This document shows, in pieces, positions 1 to 6,885 of a stretch of 64,000 nt of DNA. The notes beneath the pieces are model-generated. The model did no database searches. It was not told where the DNA came from and was given only the letters and a program-made list of their open reading frames with translations. The DNA is from Ligilactobacillus apodemi DSM 16634 = JCM 16172 (GTDB taxonomy: Bacteria > Bacillota > Bacilli > Lactobacillales > Lactobacillaceae), in NCBI RefSeq assembly GCF_001434405.1, contig NZ_AZFT01000053.1, positions 124,001-188,000 on the forward strand. Direction: 5' to 3'. Every line of letters starts with the position of its first letter. The first letter of the stretch is position 1. The position numbers were made by a program, and so were the translations under genes.

Positions 1-1
1 T

Positions 2-307
2 CGGCGAATTTTATCGCAACTAAAAGAAGCTGGAATCGTTGAAGTTAAACGTGGTAGTGGTGGTGCTAAGATCGTTAAGCCTTTGACAGAAGTCAATTTG
101 TTAGATGTTTATCGTGCAGTCGAGGTTAGTCCTAACGCATTGTTGTTTAACTTCCATGATAATCCTAATCCAGATTGCCCAGTAGGTAAAAATATTCACA
201 GTATTTTAGATCACCGCTTAGTTGAAGCACAAAATGCTTTGGAAAGCCAGCTAAAAGATCAAACTTTAGCTGATGTGATGACCGAAGCATATGAAAAAAT
301 CAATTAA
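2..307 (+). CDS. Rrf2 family transcriptional regulator (3' part)
   Basis: The gene is truncated by the window edge. The open frame runs from base 2 without a start and ends at the TAA at 305-307. The visible part begins inside the winged helix (RRILSQLKEAGIVEVKRG, then a glycine-rich wing), followed by the dimerisation helix region with NLLDVYRAVE and NPDCPVGKNI, an arrangement typical of Rrf2/YwnA-type regulators. Only one Cys (in NPDCPV) is visible, so an Fe-S cluster site of the three-Cys IscR/NsrR type is not evident in this part. It lies just upstream of, and in the same direction as, the SnoaL/macrodomain/sirtuin operon, separated by a terminator and two inverted repeats. I infer that it is the likely regulator of that operon. 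Confidence 0.85.
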   Translation, partial: RRILSQLKEAGIVEVKRGSGGAKIVKPLTEVNLLDVYRAVEVSPNALLFNFHDNPNPDCPVGKNIHSILDHRLVEAQNALESQLKDQTLADVMTEAYEKIN

Positions 308-321
308 AAATAGATCATAAT

Positions 322-364
322 AAGATCCCCTAAGTTAGAAAAATAGACTTAGGGGATCTTATTT
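322..364 (+). terminator. Rho-independent terminator after the Rrf2 gene
   Basis: A perfect 13-bp stem (322-334 with 348-360) encloses a 13-nt loop and is followed by a T-rich run. It separates the regulator transcript from the downstream operon. Confidence 0.85.
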
Positions 365-441
365 TATAAAAAAATTTCAGAAATAAATCCCTATATATAG
401 GCGTTTATAGAGCTTTTTACCAAAAAAATTAAAAAAAGTTA

Positions 442-464
442 GTTGTAACTATTTGAATTACAAC
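442..464. promoter_or_regulatory. Inverted repeat, candidate operator O1
   Basis: The arms are GTTGTAA (442-448) and TTACAAC (458-464), with a 9-nt spacer. The site overlaps the -35 element of the operon promoter. The core TGTAA-N9-TTACA is the same as in the second repeat at 490-514, which argues for one regulator binding both. The Rrf2 protein just upstream is the natural candidate (inference). Confidence 0.65.
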
Positions 465-480
465 AGATCTGTTATATACT
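453..480 (+). promoter_or_regulatory. Promoter of the SnoaL/macrodomain/SirTM operon
   Basis: A -35 TTGAAT (453-458) and a -10 TATACT (475-480) are separated by 16 bp. The promoter sits between the two TGTAA-N9-TTACA repeats, so binding at either would block polymerase. Confidence 0.6.
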
Positions 481-489
481 AAATTTATC

Positions 490-514
490 GGATGTAACGA
501 CTATAGTTACATCC
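490..514. promoter_or_regulatory. Inverted repeat, candidate operator O2
   Basis: Perfect 9-bp arms, GGATGTAAC (490-498) and GTTACATCC (506-514), flank a 7-nt spacer. The site lies just downstream of the -10, near the expected transcription start. The inner core again reads TGTAA-N9-TTACA, as in O1. Confidence 0.65.
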
Positions 515-547
515 AAACGAATTTGAAGTAATAAGGAGAATTTAATC

Positions 548-1327
548 ATGTCAACAAATATTCAAAACGCAAAAAATCTTGTATCAACTCTTGCATCTGG
601 TGATGCTGCATTAGCTACTTCATTACTTGAAGAAAACTACATCCAACATAATCAAGCTCAAGAAACTGGTCGCGACGCTTTTGTAGCTTTGGTAAACAAA
701 CTTGCACAAGCGCCTGAAAAAACAACAGTTAAGACGATTCGAGCTTTTGAAGATGGTGACAAGGTATTTCTTCACAATGTTTATAACTTAGCTGGTGAAG
801 GTGAAAAAGTAGCCTTTGACATCTTCTGCTTTAATGAAAACGGCTTGATCGCAGAACACTGGGATAACATTCAAGAAATGACACCACCAAACCCAAGTGG
901 TCGGACATTGGTCGATGGTGTGGCAACAGTAGTGGAAGATGCCGATACTGAAACTTCTCGTGAAATCGCCACAAATTTTATCTATGATGTATTACATGGT
1001 CAAGCATCAGATAAGATGAACAGTTACTTTGACGGTGTGACTGAAGAAAAGTATCTCCAACATAACCCTGGTGTGGCTGATGGTCTTTTAGGTCTCTTAG
1101 ATGCCTTAGCTGAAATGGAAAAACAAGGTATGAGCATGGTTTATTACAAGACTTATCAAATTTTAGCTCAAAATGACTTTGTACTTTCAGTTAGTGAAGG
1201 TGAATTTGCTGGGCAACATGTTGCCTTTTATGATCTTTTCCGGATCGAAAATGGTTTTATCGCAGAACACTGGGATGTGATCGAACCGATTTCTGCCGAA
1301 AAAGCTAACGATAATGGTAAATTTTAA
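548..1327 (+). CDS. Duplicated SnoaL/NTF2-like domain protein
   Basis: A 259-residue cytoplasmic protein without signal peptide or membrane segment. It contains two NTF2/SnoaL-like domains in tandem, about residues 5-115 and 135-250. Each has a YIQHN/YLQHN motif early and an IAEHWD motif late, so the gene arose by internal duplication. SnoaL-like proteins are small alpha+beta cone folds, often isomerases or binding proteins for polyketide-like or oxidised small molecules; the ligand cannot be read from sequence. A clear AAGGAG site precedes the ATG. It is the first gene of the operon with the macrodomain and sirtuin genes, so its function is probably linked to ADP-ribosylation or oxidative stress (inference). 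Confidence 0.8.
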   Translation: MSTNIQNAKNLVSTLASGDAALATSLLEENYIQHNQAQETGRDAFVALVNKLAQAPEKTTVKTIRAFEDGDKVFLHNVYNLAGEGEKVAFDIFCFNENGLIAEHWDNIQEMTPPNPSGRTLVDGVATVVEDADTETSREIATNFIYDVLHGQASDKMNSYFDGVTEEKYLQHNPGVADGLLGLLDALAEMEKQGMSMVYYKTYQILAQNDFVLSVSEGEFAGQHVAFYDLFRIENGFIAEHWDVIEPISAEKANDNGKF

Positions 1328-1355
1328 TCAATAAAATAAGAAACTGGTGATATAA

Positions 1356-2138
1356 ATGACACAAGAAGAGCGGAGATTATATTTGATCAAGGCTCTGTTA
1401 GCCGAAGATGCTCGACTTAGCGGAGTCACGATCCCAACTGATGAAGAAGGGCAAAAAACATTATTACGTGCATTGATGAATATTCGTGAACCAAAAGAAA
1501 TTTCAGATGATTTTTTGATGGTTCAAGATGCGTATTTAAAAGCCGAATTAGCAGGTAAAAAAGTAACTAAATTATCCGATTTGACTCCGATAAAAGGTGA
1601 GCAGATCTATCTTTGGCAAGGTGACATTACAACACTAGAAGTAGACGCGATCGTTAATGCTGCAAACAGTCAAATGCTAGGCTGTTTTGCACCTAACCAT
1701 AAATGTATCGATAATGCGATCCATACTTTTGCCGGGATGCAACTGCGCAGTGAATGCTTTGACTTGATGCAAGCCCAAGGACATCTTGAATCAACGGGGC
1801 AAGCAAAGATCACGGCGGCTTACAATCTTCCTAGTAAATACGTCATCCACACGGTCGGGCCGATCGTTAGTGGTGAATTGACCGAAGAACATAAAGCGCT
1901 CCTAGCTTCATCATATCTTTCATGTTTGGAATTAGCAGAGAAAAAGAATTTAGCTAGCATCGCCTTTTGTTGTATCTCAACGGGAGAGTTCCATTTTCCA
2001 AATGAAGAAGCGGCTAAGATCGCAATTAGTACAGTTGAAGAATTTTTAGCAAAAAGTCAAAGTAAAATGAAGGTGGTATTCAATATTTTCAAAGAAAATG
2101 ACAAAAAAATCTACCAAGAACTCCTTAGCCGAGGTTAA
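1356..2138 (+). CDS. Zn-dependent macrodomain protein-ADP-ribose hydrolase
   Basis: A 260-residue protein with an N-terminal helical extension of about 85 residues and then a macrodomain. The ADP-ribose-binding stretch is DAIVNAANSQMLGC (about 97-110). It is followed by C110, H115 and C117 in the pattern CFAPNHKC, which matches the zinc site of the Zn-Macro class found in Staphylococcus and Streptococcus SirTM operons. Members remove ADP-ribose from proteins modified by the partner sirtuin. The gene is 28 bp downstream of the SnoaL-like gene, and its 3' end overlaps the sirtuin gene by 41 bp, implying co-translation. No gene for the lipoylated carrier GcvH-L or for LplA2, usual partners in those operons, is present here. 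Confidence 0.9.
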   Translation: MTQEERRLYLIKALLAEDARLSGVTIPTDEEGQKTLLRALMNIREPKEISDDFLMVQDAYLKAELAGKKVTKLSDLTPIKGEQIYLWQGDITTLEVDAIVNAANSQMLGCFAPNHKCIDNAIHTFAGMQLRSECFDLMQAQGHLESTGQAKITAAYNLPSKYVIHTVGPIVSGELTEEHKALLASSYLSCLELAEKKNLASIAFCCISTGEFHFPNEEAAKIAISTVEEFLAKSQSKMKVVFNIFKENDKKIYQELLSRG

Positions 2139-2946
2139 GGAATTTATCGAAGATGCAGATGTAATTTTGATTGGGATCGGTGCAGGTATGTCGGCAGCAG
2201 CTGGGTTGCAGTATTTTGGTCCACGATTTGAAAAACATTTCGCTGATTTTAAGGATAAGTACGGCATTACAGATATGTATAGCGGTGGCTTTTATCCTTT
2301 TCAAACTAAAGAAGAATACTGGGCTTGGTGGAGCAGACATGTTTATATCAATCGTTACAAACCAAAAGCCTTAAAGCCATACCTAGATCTCTTGAAATTA
2401 GTTAAAGATAAAAATTATTTTGTGCTAACAACAAATGTTGATCATCAAACGCAAAAAGCTGGCTTTGATAAAGAAAGATTGTTCTATACTCAAGGTGACT
2501 ATGGTTTGTTCCAATGTTCAGTTCCGTGTCATAATGAAACTTATGATAATGAAGCGATCATTAAAAAGATGGTGGAACAACAAAAGGACATGAAGATCCC
2601 CACAGAGTTAATTCCTAAGTGTCCTAAATGTGGGGCTGATATGACCATGAACTTACGGATCGATAATCGTTTCGTTGAAGATGAAGGCTGGCATAAAGCA
2701 CAAGCTCGCTACGAAAAATTCTTGGCTGAAAACGAGCAAAAGAAGATCGTTTATCTCGAACTTGGGGTAGGGATGAATACTCCTGGGATCATTAAGTACC
2801 CATTCTTGCAGATGACAAGCCAAAATCCTCAGGCAGAATTTATTACCTTTAATGCCCAACGTTTCGAATACCCAGTGCAATTAGAACCACAAATCATCCA
2901 AATTGTTGGTGATATTGCTGAAAATTTAAGTGAATTAGTTAATTAA
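2098..2946 (+). CDS. Class M sirtuin (SirTM), SIR2-family protein ADP-ribosyltransferase
   Basis: A 282-residue SIR2-family protein. The NAD-binding GAGMSAAAG segment is at 28-36 and TTNVD at 111-115. Where ordinary sirtuins have the catalytic His (motif HG), this protein has TQGD with Gln132, the hallmark of SirTM enzymes that mono-ADP-ribosylate rather than deacylate. Four zinc-binding cysteines are visible at C140, C144, C175 and C178. The known target in staphylococci and streptococci is lipoylated GcvH-L, a modification linked to oxidative stress. The start lies inside the macrodomain gene (41-bp overlap), so expression is probably coupled. The target in this organism is unknown because no GcvH-L is encoded nearby. 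Confidence 0.9.
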   Translation: MTKKSTKNSLAEVKEFIEDADVILIGIGAGMSAAAGLQYFGPRFEKHFADFKDKYGITDMYSGGFYPFQTKEEYWAWWSRHVYINRYKPKALKPYLDLLKLVKDKNYFVLTTNVDHQTQKAGFDKERLFYTQGDYGLFQCSVPCHNETYDNEAIIKKMVEQQKDMKIPTELIPKCPKCGADMTMNLRIDNRFVEDEGWHKAQARYEKFLAENEQKKIVYLELGVGMNTPGIIKYPFLQMTSQNPQAEFITFNAQRFEYPVQLEPQIIQIVGDIAENLSELVN

Positions 2947-2959
2947 CTTGAGCTTATTT

Positions 2960-3001
2960 TCCCTAGTTTGACTAGTAAAATGTCGAACTAGGGATTTTTT
3001 A
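2960..3001 (+). terminator. Terminator of the SirTM operon
   Basis: The stem CCCTAGTTTG (2961-2970) pairs with CGAACTAGGG (2984-2993), including one G-T pair, and is followed by a run of T. It ends the three-gene operon. Confidence 0.8.
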
Positions 3002-3023
3002 TTAAAAAAATATAATAAAAATA

Positions 3024-3052
3024 TTGACATTGAATTAGAATCAAGTTAAGAT
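3024..3052 (+). promoter_or_regulatory. Promoter of the brnQ T-box leader
   Basis: A -35 TTGACA (3024-3029) and a -10 TAAGAT (3047-3052) with 17-bp spacing lie just before the T-box leader. Confidence 0.55.
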
Positions 3053-3059
3053 AATAAAC

Positions 3060-3352
3060 AAGTTAATCAATGTAGTGAAACACGTTGAAGAGAAGAGTAA
3101 CTTTGATGGATTACCTTTTAAGCGAGTCTCAGTTAGTGTAAGGAGATAAGGGTCTGTCTCAGTGAAAGTAAGCTCTGAGTGGTCAATGCGACGCCAATTA
3201 GCGAAGTTTTGAATGGGTGCGCCCTTTATAGCGTCAACGTCTTGCATTTGCAGTACGGGGTAAGGTGAAAATAGTGATATTTTCATGAATAAAGGTGGTA
3301 ACGCGCTAATTGGCGTCCTTTCAGTTTTACTGAAAGGGCGCTTTTTTATTAC
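3060..3352 (+). promoter_or_regulatory. T-box leader (tRNA-sensing antiterminator) of brnQ
   Basis: The stretch 3292-3305 reads AAGGTGGTAACGCG, very close to the T-box consensus AGGGTGGNACCGCG. Its TGGT (3296-3299) would pair with the NCCA end of a tRNA whose discriminator base is A, as in Leu, Ile and Val tRNAs. An AGTAA motif at 3096-3100 and GCGAGTC near 3122 fit Stem I landmarks. A terminator stem follows, with CTTTCAGT pairing ACTGAAAG and then a T run ending near 3350. Part of its 5' arm overlaps the antiterminator. Candidate specifier codons are GTA (3168-3170, Val) and CTC (3173-3175, Leu); I cannot decide between them by eye. Uncharged tRNA should switch on the downstream branched-chain amino acid carrier. 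Confidence 0.88.
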
Positions 3353-3415
3353 AGTTGATGTTGAATCTTAGCTAAGATCTCTAAAATTTAGTGATAAATG
3401 TGAGGAGATTTATTT

Positions 3416-4762
3416 ATGAAAGATAGACAATTAAAATTAAGTGATTATTTGATCATTGCATCATTGATTTTTGGGATGTTTTTTGGTGCGGGAAATTTGA
3501 TTTTTCCTGTGCACTTAGGCCAATTAGCTGGTGGCAACTGGATCACGGCTGCACTAGGCTTTTTGCTCTCAGGGGTTTGTATCCCTTTACTAGCAATTTT
3601 AGCGATCAGTGCCACTAAAAGTGGTGGGATCTATGATTTAGCTAAGCCGATCAGTCCGCGATATGCGTTGATTTTTTTGATCTTGGTCCACGCAACTTTA
3701 GGACCACTTTTTGCGACCCCACGGACAGCGACTGTTTCATATGCGTTAGGGATCGAGCCCTATATTCCCAAAGAATTTAATAGTTTGGCTTTAGCAATTT
3801 ATTCGGCGCTTTTCTTTTTGATCGTGTATACATTTTCCGTGCGACAAAGTAAAATTTTAAGCTCGATCGGTAAGTTGTTAAACCCACTTTTTCTAGGGCT
3901 TTTATTGATTATTTTCTTACTGGGGATCTTTTCACCAATGGGAAATTCAATGGCAGGAAAACCAACGACAGATTACATCACGGCTGCATTTGCTAACGGC
4001 TTTTTAGAAGGTTATAACACAATGGATGCTTTGGCTGCCTTAGCTTTTGGGATCACGATCATTACGGCGATCAAAATGATGGGCGTTAAAGATGCCAAGC
4101 AGATCTCATTAGCCACCGCAAAAGCAGGTACTTTTGGGATTTTAGGAATCGCACTTGTTTACGTAGCCTTGATCTTCTTAGGGGCAACTTCTTTGAATCA
4201 ATTTAAATTAGCTGATAACGGCGGTGTTACGTTAACTCAGATTTCGCGCTATTATTTAGGTAATTTAGGAAATGTGTTATTGGCCCTTTTAGCTACAGTA
4301 GGATGTTTAACGACTGCAATGGGTTTGGTGATCGCTTTTGCTCAAGATTTTCACCAAAGATTTCCCCGGTTTTCTTACAAACAATTTTTGATTTTTAATT
4401 GCTTTTTGTCCTTTTTAGTAGCGAATTTAGGGTTAGATCTCATTATTACTTGGTCGATCCCAGTGCTAATGTTTCTTTATCCACTTTCGATCTCTTTGAT
4501 CATTTTAGGACTAACATCATCAATGTTTGATAATGACAAGCTAGTTTATCGAATTACGACCATATTCACTTTGGTACCTGCAATCTTTGATATGCTAAAA
4601 GCTTTACCGCCAGTCTTAAGTGAAACGACTTTGGTTCAAATTTTACTAGACTTTGCGCAAAAGTGGTTACCGCTCTTTAGCATTGGTTTTGCTTGGTTGC
4701 CATTTAGTATCCTAGGATTTATTTTAGGACTAGGCTACCATAAGCTCAGTCGCCGGACCTAA
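3416..4762 (+). CDS. brnQ: Branched-chain amino acid carrier BrnQ (LIVCS family)
   Basis: A 448-residue membrane protein with about 12 hydrophobic segments. The N-terminus carries the family signature FGAGNLIFPVHLGQLAGG (about 23-40). BrnQ proteins import leucine, isoleucine and valine with sodium. The start is set by a GAGGAG site 8 bp upstream. The gene is monocistronic, with its own T-box leader upstream and a terminator at 4779, so it is induced when a branched-chain tRNA is uncharged. This fits lactobacilli, which are usually auxotrophic for these amino acids. Confidence 0.95.
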   Translation: MKDRQLKLSDYLIIASLIFGMFFGAGNLIFPVHLGQLAGGNWITAALGFLLSGVCIPLLAILAISATKSGGIYDLAKPISPRYALIFLILVHATLGPLFATPRTATVSYALGIEPYIPKEFNSLALAIYSALFFLIVYTFSVRQSKILSSIGKLLNPLFLGLLLIIFLLGIFSPMGNSMAGKPTTDYITAAFANGFLEGYNTMDALAALAFGITIITAIKMMGVKDAKQISLATAKAGTFGILGIALVYVALIFLGATSLNQFKLADNGGVTLTQISRYYLGNLGNVLLALLATVGCLTTAMGLVIAFAQDFHQRFPRFSYKQFLIFNCFLSFLVANLGLDLIITWSIPVLMFLYPLSISLIILGLTSSMFDNDKLVYRITTIFTLVPAIFDMLKALPPVLSETTLVQILLDFAQKWLPLFSIGFAWLPFSILGFILGLGYHKLSRRT

Positions 4763-4778
4763 ATTGAAAATTAATAAC

Positions 4779-4807
4779 TGAAAAAAGTCGGGCAACTGGC
4801 TTTTTTA
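4779..4807 (+). terminator. Terminator after brnQ
   Basis: A 9-bp stem (AAAAAAGTC with GGCTTTTTT, one G-T pair) with an 8-nt loop; the 3' arm itself supplies the T run. Confidence 0.7.
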
Positions 4808-4814
4808 TTTTGTA

Positions 4815-4828
4815 TAAAAGCGCTTTTA
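4815..4828. promoter_or_regulatory. cre-like palindrome 1
   Basis: TAAAAGCGCTTTTA is a perfect 14-bp palindrome built on the AAGCGCTT core of catabolite-responsive elements. It lacks the outer G/C of the full cre consensus, so CcpA binding is only a possibility. It lies about 235 bp before the MFS gene. Confidence 0.4.
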
Positions 4829-4875
4829 CTAGACTAATTTATACTTAAAAAGATAAAATAAAGATGTACAAATTA

Positions 4876-4889
4876 TTATAGCGCTTTCA
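4876..4889. promoter_or_regulatory. cre-like site 2
   Basis: On the minus strand it reads TGAAAGCGCTATAA, which matches the cre consensus TGWAANCGNTNWCA except at the penultimate position. It lies 61 bp from the first palindrome in the 300-bp gap before the MFS gene. The rest of that gap (4890-5063) shows no further clear structure. Confidence 0.5.
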
Positions 4890-5063
4890 ACTTCTTTGTT
4901 TGAAAAATCCATTATTAGTAGGGTTTTTAGGGGGGTAATTTTGAATTATTATTAGTTCTGGGTTTTGCAGATATAATTATTAAGTTTTAAGAAGTGCTAG
5001 TTAAAAAGGGGGATAGTATGCTTGTGTTTTTGTTGGCAGGACAAGAAATGGTAGGGGATTTTT

Positions 5064-6260
5064 ATGAAAGAGGTTAGTCATAGAACTGGGATCTTAATGT
5101 TTTTCACCCTATTTGCTGCTTATGTGACCTTTGCCGCAAGTTGGGTTGGAGGGTCTAATCTTGGACCAGAGATCATCCAGACATATTTTGGGGGCGAAGT
5201 TTCCCCGGTTTTAAGTCAAGTTGTTAATTATACGATCACGATCGCACGCGTAGTGGCCAACTTTTTAGCCGCACTCTTTTTAATGAAATTAGGGATCAAG
5301 CGTGCTGGTCAGTTAGCCCTGTGTTTGTTAGCTTTTTCTTTGGTTGCAGTTTGGATGCCTAATTATTGGTTATATATTGCTGCTCGAATGATCATGGCTT
5401 TAGGTGGTTCAATGATCATGGTTTACATGAATCCGTTAGTTGTACGTTTTGTGGCTAGAGAACAAAAGATTTTTTATTCATCATTTATTACTGCTTCATA
5501 TAATATCGGTGCCTTTATCATGGCGATCGCCTTTGTTTTCTTTGCGCAAGCCTTACGTTATAATTGGCGGCTTACCTTGAGCTGTGTGGCTGCTTTTAGT
5601 ATTTTATTTTTTGTGATCTGGCTTTTTAAGGCACAAAATTTTGAAACTAGCTCAAGTAATGATGTTGCTAATGATTACAGTTATGGTAAAGCGATCAAAG
5701 ATCCCTTTGTTTGGAAATTTGCGCTGGGATTTGGAGCCTTTTTATTTTTATACGTTATGACCTTAACGAGTTTGCCACCAACATTAGCGGAAGCGTATCC
5801 TGCTTTTCGTCCTGGGGCGATGATTTGTGCAGTTTCGGGTGGTGGCATTGTGGGAACGTTATTAATGTTAAAGATCAAAATTGAACGTAAACGACGTCCG
5901 ATTCTTTTGGCGTTAGGTAGTGCAGTGATCGTAACGGTTGCTTTAGCCCTGTGTTTCATAAAAAGCGCGCCAAGTATAGCGTATATTTTATTATTTATCA
6001 GTGGGATCTTGTTATTTACACAATATCCGATCTACTTGAACATTCCACATGAATTGCCAAATATGAATCCACAAAAATCGACCTTATTATTCGGGGTGAT
6101 CTGGGCTTTGACTTATGGTTTTTATACCATTTTAAATGTCATTTGGAGTATGGTCCTTGGTGTAGGGGGCTTGCTATCGGCAAATATTTTCTATATCATT
6201 GTGTCAATGATATATTTGGTGGCAATTATATTGTTGCCAGAAACTTATCACAAGAAGTGA
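5064..6260 (+). CDS. MFS transporter, possibly CynX/NimT-like
   Basis: A 398-residue protein with about 12 predicted membrane segments and a short central loop rich in Ser and Asn (about 196-206). The first half ends in a typical MFS pattern (LGIKRAGQLALC in loop 2-3). Overall it resembles the CynX/NimT or nitrate/oxalate antiporter-like MFS proteins, but substrate cannot be assigned. An AGGGGA site precedes the ATG. It has a terminator directly after the stop and two cre-like sites upstream, which suggests carbon-catabolite control (inference). Confidence 0.75.
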   Translation: MKEVSHRTGILMFFTLFAAYVTFAASWVGGSNLGPEIIQTYFGGEVSPVLSQVVNYTITIARVVANFLAALFLMKLGIKRAGQLALCLLAFSLVAVWMPNYWLYIAARMIMALGGSMIMVYMNPLVVRFVAREQKIFYSSFITASYNIGAFIMAIAFVFFAQALRYNWRLTLSCVAAFSILFFVIWLFKAQNFETSSSNDVANDYSYGKAIKDPFVWKFALGFGAFLFLYVMTLTSLPPTLAEAYPAFRPGAMICAVSGGGIVGTLLMLKIKIERKRRPILLALGSAVIVTVALALCFIKSAPSIAYILLFISGILLFTQYPIYLNIPHELPNMNPQKSTLLFGVIWALTYGFYTILNVIWSMVLGVGGLLSANIFYIIVSMIYLVAIILLPETYHKK

Positions 6261-6276
6261 TCGAATACTTGATTAG

Positions 6277-6312
6277 AGATCATGGCAGGCGTTCTTGTCA
6301 TGATCTTTTTTA
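6277..6312 (+). terminator. Terminator after the MFS gene
   Basis: AGATCATG (6277-6284) pairs with CATGATCT (6299-6306), followed by a T run. An ATG inside this hairpin (6282) is not a real start for the next gene. Confidence 0.75.
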
Positions 6313-6344
6313 TAGGGATTTTATTAAATAGAAAAGGGGATTTT

Positions 6345-6873
6345 ATGGCAGTTTTTATTTTAGTAGCATTGATCATATTATCTGGTTTTTTAGCAGGTTT
6401 AGGTAAGAAAAAATCTTTAAAAATTATCCAAGCTTTCCTTTTAGTTAGCATTGAAACCCTGTTGGGGGGGCATTTTATTTGAATTGCTGGTACTAATATT
6501 TTTTATGACCCCACTTGCACAAGTGTTAAATGAGGGGATCGGAGTTTTATTTTTGGGAATCTTAATTATTGCCATCATAAATGGGATCATTTTGTACTGG
6601 CTAAATCATTTTTTGGATGCTAAATTTAAGATCTCAACTCAAGTTCAAATTTTATGTGAGTATATGATCCAATGGGGCTTGATCTATGTGACTGTTTATC
6701 AAGTAGTGTTTGATAATTTTTTAGGTGCTTTGAAAAAAGAAAAAGTAACAGCTAGTGATATCAGTGCACTAAATTTAACGGATCCTGCTGATTTGATAAT
6801 CTTTTTGTTACCTGCGTTGATCTCAGTTTGGATTGCTTTAGTCTTAGCCCGCCTAAAAAAAGACACCTTATAA
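6345..6873 (+). pseudogene. Membrane protein gene interrupted by a frameshift in a G7 tract
   Basis: Translation from the ATG at 6345 (good AAAGGGG site) reads into hydrophobic sequence ending IETLLGGHFI and stops at 6480-6482. If the run of seven G at 6464-6470 were six, the frame would continue as IETLLGGILFELLVLIFF to the stop at 6871-6873. That would give about 175 residues with four or five membrane segments. The second half is thus intact but out of frame. The cause may be a real indel, slippage-mediated phase variation, or a sequencing error in the homopolymer. Function not recognised. It is convergent with the LysR gene that follows. Confidence 0.7.
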
Positions 6874-6885
6874 ATGTATTTAATG

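Noticed and set aside
3041-3286. 81-codon minus-strand frame across the T-box leader
   Set aside because: It covers the T-box and its promoter on the opposite strand, and has no ribosome binding site.
6282-6482. 66-codon frame starting at 6282
   Set aside because: Its ATG is inside the MFS terminator hairpin; the start with a ribosome binding site is 6345, and the frame is the front half of the frameshifted gene.
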